64,000 nucleotides of DNA, taken from positions 1,178,001 to 1,242,000 of the forward strand of contig NZ_AP014636.1 of assembly GCF_001547935.1 (NCBI RefSeq), given 5' to 3'. Source of the DNA: Vibrio tritonius (GTDB taxonomy: Bacteria; Pseudomonadota; Gammaproteobacteria; Enterobacterales; Vibrionaceae). Position numbers and translations under genes: made by a program. Position 1 is the first letter of the stretch. Every line of letters begins with the position of its first letter. A model generated the notes under the pieces. That model worked only from the letters and a program-made list of their open reading frames with translations, ran no database searches and had not been told where the DNA came from. Below, piece after piece: positions 46,488 through 54,801 of the stretch.

Positions 46488-47156
46488 ATGCGTGTTCTCA
46501 TCGTTGAGGATGAAATCCCTGTCAGTCATTGGATCAGCAGTAAACTGCAATCTAACGGGCACACATGTAAGCTCTCTGATAACGGAGCGCAAGCACTAGC
46601 ATTAATTCAAAACGAAGTGTTTGATGTGGTGGTACTGGATAATATGCTGCCTGAAATGACCGGGATTGAAGTATTAAATAATTTGCAAAATACTCCTCAC
46701 CCACCGGTATTAATTCTCTCAGCGAATGATCAAACATCTGACCGAATATTAGGTCTTAAATCGGGTGCAGATGATTATTTAGGTAAACCTTTCGACTTTA
46801 CTGAATTATTACTCAGACTCGAACGCCTTTATCATCGTTCGCAAAAAATCACGTCGCAGCACACCACGCAAATTGGCAGTGTGAATATCGACTTAGAACA
46901 ACAGAAGGTGACACGTAACGGCAAAAATGTGCTGCTAACCAGTAAAGAATTCAAGCTATTACAAGTGCTGGTGGAACATCGGGGTAAAACGGTGACGCGC
47001 AACATGCTGCTTGAGCGGGTATGGGGCTATAACTTTGATCCACAAACCAATATTTTGGATGTGCATCTCTCCAAATTGCGTAATAAATTAAACAGCAATG
47101 AGGATGCAGAGCCGCTTATTCGCACTATTCGTTCGAAAGGTTATTCACTAGGATAA
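46488..47156 (+). CDS. OmpR/PhoB-family response regulator
   Basis: A 222-residue response regulator. The receiver has acidic residues in VEDEIPVSHW, phospho-acceptor Asp51 in VVVLDNMLPEM and Lys in YLGKPFDF. The winged helix follows (residues about 125-220, LLTSKEFKLLQVLVEHRGKT, NILDVHLSKLRNKL). TAAGGAA precedes the ATG. Divergent from the Tad operon and followed nine bases later by its kinase, so control of Tad pili is the simple inference. Confidence 0.93.
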   Translation: MRVLIVEDEIPVSHWISSKLQSNGHTCKLSDNGAQALALIQNEVFDVVVLDNMLPEMTGIEVLNNLQNTPHPPVLILSANDQTSDRILGLKSGADDYLGKPFDFTELLLRLERLYHRSQKITSQHTTQIGSVNIDLEQQKVTRNGKNVLLTSKEFKLLQVLVEHRGKTVTRNMLLERVWGYNFDPQTNILDVHLSKLRNKLNSNEDAEPLIRTIRSKGYSLG

Positions 47157-47165
47157 ACGTTCTCT

Positions 47166-48542
47166 ATGCCTGTTCGTTTAATTATTCATAGTAGCAGTTT
47201 TCGTCAAGCTGCTTATGTTGCTTTCTTTTGTCTGATTATTTCATCAGCCTCCATTTTATTAAGTGACAAATTATTAAAAAATGTGATGCATGATCATGTA
47301 CAAAATATGATCTTAGATGACATTAAAAATAAACAAAATATGAATCTCTTCAGTAGCAGCCAGAAATTGGCTGACTACTTAAATCAACGTGAATTGACCA
47401 ATCAATACGATGAACTCATCACCTACGCTTTTAATCCCATTGGTGACCTACTCTATGGTGACGCGCAAATTCTTACCGTCGATGAACTAAAGAGCATTCT
47501 CACTCGCCAACAAGCGCATATCTCAACGCTCAGTTTTCATAAACCACAGAAAGAGCTGTATGGCATGGTGATTCCCATTGCCGATGGTGGCTCATACTAT
47601 GCCTCCTACAATATGTCGCCGATGCTCAATAGCACGCGCATTATTCCTCTGATGACGGGAGCGGTGTTATTTACGGTATTACTCTCTATTTTATTGATTA
47701 GTTTACCTTTTAGTATCAAAAACTTGCTGCGCGTGAACCGTATTTTGAAAGTGATGGGCGAATACGCCAAAGGCGATCACCATGTGCGTATTACCGATGC
47801 GGGTTATAACGACGAATTTGGACGGCTCAGCAGCGAAACCAACTTGCTACTAAGTCGCACGCAACTGCTGATGGAGCAAGTCAAAACCGCTAACAGCCAC
47901 ATTGCCCATGAGCTAAAAACGCCATTAACGCGCCTTAAGCATCGCCTCATTAATACCTCTGAAATGGTCGATGGCTCTGCCCTTGATGAGCTGGATGCGG
48001 CAGGTTTGGAAATCGACCGAATCCTCTATCTGTTTCGCGCCATCATGCAGTTGTCTGAAATTGAAAATGGCCAACTGTCACTTCAACGAGAGTCGATTGA
48101 CGCGCACCATTTGCTCTCTGAAGTGCGCGATTACTATGAGCCGTTATTGGAAGATAAAGGCATCGAACTCAAAATCAAAGTCGCGCATAAAGCCGTGTTT
48201 TACGCCGACTACGCCTTGATTTTTCAAGCAGTGGCGAACCTTTTGGATAACGCCATCAAGTACGCACCACAAAGCTCGATGATCAAACTGCAAGTTGAGC
48301 AGCAGCTCGAAACCACTTATATCCATGTGATTGACCAAGGACCTGGAATCCCAGACGACCAACTGAGCTTGGTGCTCAAACGCTTTCATCGCCTTGAACG
48401 AGTAAAAAGTATCGAAGGTTTTGGTCTCGGCCTACCGTTTGTTCAAGCGGTCGCCGAACGTCATAAAGGTCGCTTTACCCTAGTGAATGGTCAAACTGGA
48501 CTGATTGCCACCATCAGTTGCCGTGCGATGCCGATGGCCTAG
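47166..48542 (+). CDS. Sensor histidine kinase
   Basis: A 458-residue membrane kinase. Two helices (near residues 15-35 and 160-185) frame a periplasmic sensor of about 120 residues. A HAMP segment follows (VMGEYAKGDHHVRITDAGYN). The H box is AHELKTPLTRLKH with His248. The N box is NLLDNAIKYAP, and the G boxes are DQGPGIPDD and GFGLGLPFV. Partner of the response regulator just upstream. Confidence 0.92.
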   Translation: MPVRLIIHSSSFRQAAYVAFFCLIISSASILLSDKLLKNVMHDHVQNMILDDIKNKQNMNLFSSSQKLADYLNQRELTNQYDELITYAFNPIGDLLYGDAQILTVDELKSILTRQQAHISTLSFHKPQKELYGMVIPIADGGSYYASYNMSPMLNSTRIIPLMTGAVLFTVLLSILLISLPFSIKNLLRVNRILKVMGEYAKGDHHVRITDAGYNDEFGRLSSETNLLLSRTQLLMEQVKTANSHIAHELKTPLTRLKHRLINTSEMVDGSALDELDAAGLEIDRILYLFRAIMQLSEIENGQLSLQRESIDAHHLLSEVRDYYEPLLEDKGIELKIKVAHKAVFYADYALIFQAVANLLDNAIKYAPQSSMIKLQVEQQLETTYIHVIDQGPGIPDDQLSLVLKRFHRLERVKSIEGFGLGLPFVQAVAERHKGRFTLVNGQTGLIATISCRAMPMA

Positions 48543-48692
48543 TAGGTGGCACCGAGAATCGATTTGTCCCATCAATGAACTAATTTCACTGGTGATGGTC
48601 AATGTCACTGGGCCATATAGAATATACAACAAAATTAATATATTAGAGCCCAAGAAATAACGCTAACCCTCACTGACAATAAGGTGCTATTC

Positions 48693-49931
48693 ATGGGGCT
48701 CAACATCCGGTTTTTTATTACAGTTATTATTTCAGGGGCGATTGGTTATGGTATTTCCGCCAGTCTGCACACAGCCCCAGACATGCCTGCGCCGCCACAT
48801 AATAGACCTTCTGATATTGCGCAAAACAGCGTGACCGATAGCAGCGGCTTAACACTTGCCGATATAGCTCAATTTCATTGCCGCGTTCCCCTACAACAAG
48901 AGAAAATAGAGCAGCAAGATTCTCTCGCAAAAGAGGCAGTAGTAACGTCAGAGAAAAACGCATCAGCAGAGCATCATTTGCGCGGAATGGACATTATCGC
49001 ATCAGCCCTGAGCCAATATGGCTATCGCGCCGAATCACTGACACCACAGCAATGGCGCAATTTCGTTGCTGAGCAGTCAACGGATTATTGGACTGCCGAA
49101 CTTGATGCGGGATCAGAGTTACTCAATCTCGCGGTTATCAAGCAGAACACCCCCATGATCAAACGGTTACTTGCCAACCATGTCGACGTCGAGTCAACAA
49201 CGTTGCTCGGCGCATCCCCATTTCAAACAGCCGCAAAATACGCCAACCTCGACGATTTCAAATTGATGGTAGGCAAAGTTAAGAATTTAAATGACGGGCG
49301 CTACGACCGGCTCATTAAATGGATTAAAAAAGAGAATCAACCCAGCTTAGCTCAAGCAAAAATAGAGTATTTATTTAACCAAGGCTATGTGTTCGACAAT
49401 ATGAATTTGCAAGTGCTGCCACTACTCAGCTACAGAGAGAATTTAACAACGCCCGAGTTAGTTAACGCATTATCCAACATCAATCCTAATGCCCCGATAT
49501 TCGATGGCAGAAACGTGATGCTCACAAAAATGATTGTCGAAGGTGCCAATGATGATACCATCACCTCAATTCTGCCCTACTTTGATGCGGAAAATTTATC
49601 GCGAGAGGTTTCCGCGAGCCTATTAATTTCTTCCGTATTATCAAACCGAATTCAACATAGCTCCACTATTCGTGCTCTGATTGCTAAAGGCGTTGATGTA
49701 AATGCCTACAATTATGGGTCACCAAGTATTCTTATGAGCAGCATATTGGCCGTTCAAAGAGCAAAAAGTGACGCCGAATTTGAGATGCAAAAACAGAAAA
49801 TCGCCGCCCTCATTCAAGCCGGTGCTGACCGAAAGTACATCGATAATCAAGGCAACAGCGCCCTCTCAATTTTGGGGAAAATCACTGCCAAACCGGAGTA
49901 TAAGCAGCAAATAAGGGTATTGTTGGATTAG
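48693..49931 (+). CDS. Membrane-anchored ankyrin-like repeat protein
   Basis: A 412-residue protein with an N-terminal signal anchor (FFITVIISGAIGYGISASL) and a periplasmic body. Ankyrin-like segments are visible (SELLNLAVIKQNTPMIKRLL, TLLGASPFQTAAKYANLDDF, TIRALIAKGVDVNAYNYGSP, AALIQAGADRKYIDNQGNSA). No enzyme motif; a protein-binding role is likely. The ATG at 48693 has AAGG eight bases upstream. It follows the kinase gene by 150 bases and may be a separate unit. Confidence 0.75.
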   Translation: MGLNIRFFITVIISGAIGYGISASLHTAPDMPAPPHNRPSDIAQNSVTDSSGLTLADIAQFHCRVPLQQEKIEQQDSLAKEAVVTSEKNASAEHHLRGMDIIASALSQYGYRAESLTPQQWRNFVAEQSTDYWTAELDAGSELLNLAVIKQNTPMIKRLLANHVDVESTTLLGASPFQTAAKYANLDDFKLMVGKVKNLNDGRYDRLIKWIKKENQPSLAQAKIEYLFNQGYVFDNMNLQVLPLLSYRENLTTPELVNALSNINPNAPIFDGRNVMLTKMIVEGANDDTITSILPYFDAENLSREVSASLLISSVLSNRIQHSSTIRALIAKGVDVNAYNYGSPSILMSSILAVQRAKSDAEFEMQKQKIAALIQAGADRKYIDNQGNSALSILGKITAKPEYKQQIRVLLD

Positions 49932-49976
49932 GTGTGGTGGTATTCATAACGAGGCAAACTTTGATAAAACAGCCTA

Positions 49977-50033
49977 TTCAAATCACTTTATGATGTGAAT
50001 AATCCACTTAATCAAATCATATTATGATGCGAA
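49977..50033. promoter_or_regulatory. Duplicate copy of the fic promoter operators
   Basis: Two pseudo-palindromes of the form TTCAAATCAnnTTATGATG (49977-49999 and 50011-50033), centres 34 bases apart. They reproduce the pair found directly upstream of the intact fic gene at 54073-54129, but here there is no fic gene beside them. Confidence 0.7.
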
Positions 50034-50062
50034 TAGAGTCTGTATTCGTATCATTGGGGAAA

Positions 50063-50783
50063 ATTAAACGGGACACACACTTTTATATTGTTGTTAAAAC
50101 GACTTTTAACGCTTAACAACTGGTCAAACATCGATTCGAGATACACGATACTTCGGCGCACATTCTTTGGCTTCCCCCCTCTAACTCCCCCCTGGTCTAG
50201 CCGCATCGTTTAACGGTGCTTTTATGCAGGGGGGAGAACTGTATGGTGCTCGTCGATATATCGACCACATCAACAGGAAAATCATGATTTAAAATAATAA
50301 AACCCATAAAATCAGTAAATTAAATAACTTTCGTGCGCGCTAGCTCCCTCCCCAGCCCTCCCTCTAAAGAAGGAGGGGGCCAGACCGAGATCGCTGCCGT
50401 AAATATGCTCAAATCGAGGCTTAATCATGATGTTGAACTCATAAATCACAGCGTGCTCGAACCGGTTCTCCCCCCTTGGTTTTTGGGGAAAAACTGTAGG
50501 GTGCTCATAGACATATCACGCATACCAATAGATAAATCATGATGTTGAACTCGAAAATCGCAGCGCACTCGATCCGGTCCTCCCCCCTTGGTTTTTAAGG
50601 GGGGAGTTAGAGGGGGGATTATGCGCAGAAGCCTATTTTTACATCGTAAGACACTGAATTAAAATACATTTATTAAACCACCATTTAAAAACCAGCAGTC
50701 ATTATTCAGTTTCTCCACGCACTAAACCGAGCACATACTTTACACACTGCTCCGAGCACATCATTTACACAAAGCCTATCATT
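50063..50783 (+). repeat. Long intergenic repeat, copy 1
   Basis: Begins with AATTAAACGGGACACACAC and ends at GCCTATCATT. It contains G/C-rich hairpins, for example CTCCCCCCTT / AAGGGGGGAG (50580-50606), and TAACTCCCCCC tracts. Copies 2 (52339) and 3 (54171) align along nearly all its length. Copy 1 has an extra internal duplication of about 113 bases (roughly 50466-50578). The open frame that runs through all three copies looks like translated repeat (SLPSPPSKEGG), not a gene. Confidence 0.85.
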
Positions 50784-50855
50784 CGATGGTGACTTGGCCG
50801 CACATTTGAAATGCATGGGCGTTCGTGTCATGGACTTGCAGCGTCACGAGGTAAA
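50784..50855 (-). pseudogene. Fragment of the M50-HlyD fusion gene
   Basis: These 72 bases match 54879-54950, inside the 3' end of the intact M50-HlyD gene, at 64 positions by my count and in the same orientation. In copy 1 the 98 bases that separate the repeat from this region in the intact locus are missing. Confidence 0.8.
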
Positions 50856-50873
50856 ATGCTTAACCGACTGCAA

Positions 50874-50957
50874 CACGTCCCCTTCGGCATTATTCGAGCG
50901 GGGCTGCTTAGTTCAAACTGGTGGTGGTCGCACTACGCACTATCACTGCCTACATGA
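50874..50957 (+). pseudogene. Fragment of a fic-like gene 3' end
   Basis: Encodes RGCLVQTGGGRTTHYH, clearly related to EQGCLVQTGGGRSTRYQ at the C terminus of the intact Fic protein (stop at 52945). It is on the opposite strand, with two one-base deletions. It ends 23 bases before the AraC stop. Confidence 0.8.
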
Positions 50958-50980
50958 TATTTTCTAAAATAAAACCGCAA

Positions 50981-51733
50981 TTAATGGCGTATTACCTGAT
51001 TTTTACCGAGAGAATTTCTTTTGAATTGTCCAGGCGTTTCATTAAAATTCCGCTTAAACGCACTGATATACGCACTCACATTACCGTAACCACTTTTTAC
51101 GGCCACATCGTATATTGGTTCATCATCAAGTAGCCATTGCATAGAATTTATTAGTCTTGCTTGTTGGCGCCACTGGGTAAAAGTAAGGCCAGTCTCCTTT
51201 GTGAAAACCCTACTTAGTGTTCGAGTACTCAATCCAAAACAATTTGCCAATTGGGCTTGAGTGCTTATATTACTTGGTTGACCGATTAAAAATTCCGCCA
51301 TTTTGCGAGCTCTTCTATCGTAAGGCAGTGGTAGCTCAAACTTTATATTTCTGGATACATCCAGTTCGTAGCCGATAATCTCTAAGAGGTATTCAAGCAA
51401 ATGTTTGGGATAGGGTACTCTTGGATGATAGACAATTTTTTTCAGTAGAGCGTGACAAAATGAGTCCACACCGAATACCCGAGGATTGTTGGGGTAATGA
51501 CTTCCTATGTCCTGAGCAACACGGACTATCCACCCATCTACATCGGCGAGCGTATGTGCTTTATGCCGACTATTAGCAGGAATCCAACCTAACGTGCCGG
51601 GAGTCATAGGCCATTGAGAGTCGGACGTCTCAACAAGGATGATGCCTTTGCTAAGCCAATAAAGTTGTCCATCTTGATGCGAGTGCCACACTGTCTCATG
51701 TTGAACTTGGTGATCTATTTTCTGAATCATCAT
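50981..51733 (-). CDS. AraC-family regulator with cupin sensor
   Basis: About 250 residues. The N-terminal cupin-type AraC ligand domain (HSHQDGQLYWLSKGIILVET, GTLGWIPANSRHKAHTLAD) is followed by the double HTH (QLANCFGLSTRTLSRVFTKE, AVKSGYGNVSAYISAFKRNF). The start is unclear: ATG at 51733 or 51730, or GTG at 51751. It is divergent from the SnoaL-like gene with about 100 bases between and is its likely regulator. Confidence 0.87.
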   Translation of the reverse strand: MMIQKIDHQVQHETVWHSHQDGQLYWLSKGIILVETSDSQWPMTPGTLGWIPANSRHKAHTLADVDGWIVRVAQDIGSHYPNNPRVFGVDSFCHALLKKIVYHPRVPYPKHLLEYLLEIIGYELDVSRNIKFELPLPYDRRARKMAEFLIGQPSNISTQAQLANCFGLSTRTLSRVFTKETGLTFTQWRQQARLINSMQWLLDDEPIYDVAVKSGYGNVSAYISAFKRNFNETPGQFKRNSLGKNQVIRH

Positions 51734-51834
51734 CGAATCTGGCGTATACACAGTATTAGTGGTCTTAATCTCGAAAATATACCCTGTAGTGTTCGTTGTA
51801 CACTTGTTTATTAGATGATTTAGAGGGTAATCAA

Positions 51835-52260
51835 ATGGACAAGCAGACCTTAGTTATCGACGCATTGAATAAAATCATTGGTAATGATTCGTACAATAAA
51901 TTAGAGATTGCGGAATATTTTTCTCCTGATTATTCGCAAACCGTAAATGGAGATAGCCTCAACTACGAGATGTTTGTCGAGCATATCAAACTACTTAAAC
52001 AGACAGCGGATCATATGCATGTGCAGGTCGTTTCAACAGCAGTGACTGATGATACAGTCTTTACTCATCATTTCGTTGATGTGCTCAAGGCAGATAGAAG
52101 AAAATCTCAATTCGAAGTGTTTGCTCGCTTCACACTGAAGCAACAAAAGATAGTTAGCTGTCATGAGTTAACACGAATGATAAAAGGCGAGAGTATGGAT
52201 GAAACCTTGGGTAGCCAATGTCGCGCACACCAACAGGTGAATCATGATCTAAAATCATGA
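51835..52260 (+). CDS. NTF2/SnoaL-like small protein
   Basis: A 141-residue protein resembling the SnoaL/NTF2 fold (VIDALNKIIGNDSYNKLEIA, DTVFTHHFVDVLKADRRKSQ, FEVFARFTLKQQKIVSCHEL). Often a ligand-binding or isomerase-like fold; no specific function can be assigned. AGAGGG lies eight bases before the ATG. Its last twelve or so codons (from 52223) lie inside repeat-like sequence, so the natural C terminus appears to have been replaced by repeat-derived residues (HQQVNHDLKS). Confidence 0.75.
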   Translation: MDKQTLVIDALNKIIGNDSYNKLEIAEYFSPDYSQTVNGDSLNYEMFVEHIKLLKQTADHMHVQVVSTAVTDDTVFTHHFVDVLKADRRKSQFEVFARFTLKQQKIVSCHELTRMIKGESMDETLGSQCRAHQQVNHDLKS

Positions 52261-52337
52261 AAAAAACATAAAAACAGTAGATTAAACAACTTCTTCGCGC
52301 GTTAGCTCATTCACCTTCTATCGCTCTAAAGAAGGAA
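52223..52337 (+). repeat. Degenerate partial repeat unit
   Basis: This stretch aligns with 50263-50375 of copy 1 (shared words include CAACAGG, AATCATGAT, TAAAGAAGG) but is strongly diverged. It joins directly to copy 2. Confidence 0.6.
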
Positions 52338-52338
52338 G

Positions 52339-52908
52339 AATTAAACGGGACACACATTTTTATATTGTTGTTAACCTGACTTTAAACGCTCAACAACTGA
52401 TCAAGCATTCATTCGAGATACACGATACTTCGGCGCACATTCTTTGGCTTCCCCCCTCTAACTCCCCCCTGGTCTAGCCGCATCGTTTAACGGTGCTTTT
52501 ATGCAGGGGGGAGAACTGTATGGTGCTCGTCGATATATCGACCTCATCAACAGGAAAATCATGATTTAAAATAATAAAACCCATAAAATCAGTAAATTAA
52601 ATAACTTTCGTGCGCGCTAGCTCCCTCCCCAGCCCTCCCTCTAAAGAAGGAGGGGGCCAGACCGAGATCGCTGCCGTAAATATGCTCAAATCGAGGCTTA
52701 ATCATGATGTTGAACTCATAAATCATAGCGTGCTCGAACCGGTCCTCCCCCCTTGGTTTTTAAGGGGGGAGTTAGAGGGGGGATTATACGCAGAAGCCTA
52801 TTTTTCCCTCGTAAGGCAATGAATTTAAATACATTTGTTAAACCACCATTTAAAAACCAGCCGTCATACTTCAGTTTCTCCACGCACCAAACCGAGCACA
52901 TACTTTAC
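52339..52908 (+). repeat. Long intergenic repeat, copy 2
   Basis: Starts AATTAAACGGGACACACA and keeps the same internal G/C-rich hairpins. It stops matching the other copies at CATACTTTAC, 37 bases before the fic stop codon. It occupies almost the whole 684-base gap after the SnoaL-like gene. Confidence 0.85.
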
Positions 52909-52944
52909 CAAAGTAGCCGCCGAGTTCTTTTATTATCAACGTCG

Positions 52945-54042
52945 TTATGTCGGCAGCTGATAGCGCGTACTGCGACCGCCACCAGTTTGAACTAAGCAGC
53001 CCTGCTCGACTAATGCCGAAAGATGACGTGTCGCCGTCGGTTTGCTCACTTTAGCCACGCTCGCGTATTGAGACGTATTAATCCCATCAACAAAATCACC
53101 ATCAAGCAGTCTATTAAGTACTTTGACTTGTTCTTGAGTCAACTGAGTTTGATCAATACGTCGCCAGTAATTGGTTTTAAATACCGTTTGATCAATCTCT
53201 TTTAGCACATCATCAAAGGTTTGATTAAGCGTGTCGAAGAACCATATCAGCCAAGCGGTGATATCCACACCGCCTTTTTGCGTTTGTTCCAGGATGTCGT
53301 AATAGCTTTTGCGATTGGCTAAGATACCCACCGACATAGCGTAAAAACGCACTGACTGATGCTCCGCTTGGGCTAACGCCAAATCGGTTAATAGCCTAGT
53401 AATACGACCATTACCATCATCTAATGGGTGCAAAGTGACAAACCACAGGTGCGTGATTGCCGCGCGAAGCAAAGGATCCAATGCGGCATCGACTTTCGAA
53501 GCGTTGAACCATTGAATAAATCGGCTTAGCTCACCGTCTAGGATGTCGCGACTCGGTGCTTCAAAATGAACAACTGGCCTATCGATACGCCCTGATACCA
53601 CTTGCATTGGCACATCACCTCGCAGCTGTCCACCAATCACTGGATTAAACAGCGTGTACCCTTCTGGAAACAATTTCTCATGCCAATGCAGAATCCGTTC
53701 TAACGTTAGCGGTTCATCAAGGTTATTAACCGCATCTAGCATGATCTCTGCCAACCCGTCAGTTTGCTGCGTGGTTGGAAATGGACGCTCTTCGGTCAGT
53801 CCAAGTTTGTTAGCAAGGGATGAGCGCACGGAAAAAGCGTTGAGTTTTTCCCCTTCAATCGCGCTCGAGTGAACGATATTCGCTAATAAGGTATCGAGCA
53901 TACTTTCTTGTTGATCTTGCGCCTGACTCAGCATTTTCCCCAGCAGAATCCCTTGGTTAAGACGAGTTCGTCTCACCATCGGGTCTACTTGGGCTGTATC
54001 CCATTGAAAGTTGGGCCAGTTAGCCTGTTGCCAGATCCACAT
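52945..54042 (-). CDS. Class II Fic-domain protein with DUF4172 and winged helix
   Basis: A 365-residue AMPylating Fic protein. The N terminus is a DUF4172-like segment (WIWQQANWPNFQWDTAQVD). The autoinhibitory motif SSAIEGE is at residues 59-65. The Fic motif HPLDDGNGRITR is at 205-216, with all catalytic positions present. A C-terminal winged helix (residues about 305-365, SVAKVSKPTATRHLSALVEQ) suggests DNA binding and autoregulation. AAGG lies seven bases before the ATG. Repeats flank it on both sides, and a decayed relative of its 3' end is at 50874. No antitoxin gene adjoins it; class II proteins carry their own inhibitory helix. Confidence 0.93.
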   Translation of the reverse strand: MWIWQQANWPNFQWDTAQVDPMVRRTRLNQGILLGKMLSQAQDQQESMLDTLLANIVHSSAIEGEKLNAFSVRSSLANKLGLTEERPFPTTQQTDGLAEIMLDAVNNLDEPLTLERILHWHEKLFPEGYTLFNPVIGGQLRGDVPMQVVSGRIDRPVVHFEAPSRDILDGELSRFIQWFNASKVDAALDPLLRAAITHLWFVTLHPLDDGNGRITRLLTDLALAQAEHQSVRFYAMSVGILANRKSYYDILEQTQKGGVDITAWLIWFFDTLNQTFDDVLKEIDQTVFKTNYWRRIDQTQLTQEQVKVLNRLLDGDFVDGINTSQYASVAKVSKPTATRHLSALVEQGCLVQTGGGRSTRYQLPT

Positions 54043-54072
54043 AAGAGCACCTTGATTTGAAAAAATAGATTA

Positions 54073-54129
54073 TTCAAATCATATTATGATGCGAATAACC
54101 CACTTAATCAAATCATATTATGATTCGAA
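54073..54129. promoter_or_regulatory. Tandem pseudo-palindromes in the fic promoter
   Basis: Sites 54073-54095 and 54107-54129 share the core AAATCATATTATGATKCGAA. In each, nine of eleven arm positions are symmetric, and the centres are 34 bases apart. The first ends 31 bases before the fic ATG on the minus strand. The Fic winged helix is a plausible ligand (inference). Confidence 0.6.
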
Positions 54130-54170
54130 AAGAGTCTGTATTCGTATCATTGGGGCAAATTAAACGCACG

Positions 54171-54780
54171 AATTAAACGGGACACACGCTTTTATATTGT
54201 TGTTAAGCTGACTTTAAACGCTTAACAACTGGTCAAACATCGATTCGAGATACACGATACTTCGGCACACATTCTTTGGCTTCCCCCCTCTAACTCCCCC
54301 CTGGTCTGACTGCATCGTATAACGGTACTTTTATGCAGGGGGGAGAACTGTATGGTGCTCATGGATATATCGCATACACCAGCAGATAAATCATGATTTA
54401 GAATAATAAAACCTATAAAATCAGTAAATTAAATAACTTTCGTGCGCACTAGCTCCCTCTCCAGCCCTCCCTCTAAAGAAGGAGGGGACCAGACCGAGAT
54501 CGCTGCCTTAAATATGCTCAAATCGAGGCTTAATCATGATGTTGAACTCGAAAATCGCAGCGTGCTCGAACCGGTCCTCCCCCCTTGGTTTTTAAGGGGG
54601 GAGTTAGAGGGGGGATTATGCGCAGAAGTCTATTTTTACATCGTAAGACACTGAATTAAAATACATTTATTAAACCACCATTTAAAAACCAGCCGTCATT
54701 CTTCAGTTTCTCCACGCACTAAACCGAGCACATACTTTACACACAGCTCCGAACACTTCATTTACACAAAGCCTATCATT
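54171..54780 (+). repeat. Long intergenic repeat, copy 3
   Basis: Starts AATTAAACGGGACACACGC and ends GCCTATCATT, the same end as copy 1, 21 bases before the M50-HlyD stop. Upstream, TTAAACGCACGA is partly duplicated against the next TTAAACGG. Together with the fic operators it forms a block homologous to 49977-50783. Confidence 0.85.
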
Positions 54781-54801
54781 ACAAACGGTATCACTGGCAC
54801 C

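Noticed and set aside
46371..46592. 73-codon minus-strand frame over the response-regulator start
   Set aside because: Antisense to the start of a clear gene and across the promoter.
50333..54654. A 67-70 codon frame starting near 50333, 52610 and 54442, similar in all three repeat copies
   Set aside because: It is translation of the repeat itself (SLPSPPSKEGG style), with GTG starts, no ribosome site and C termini that change with small indels.
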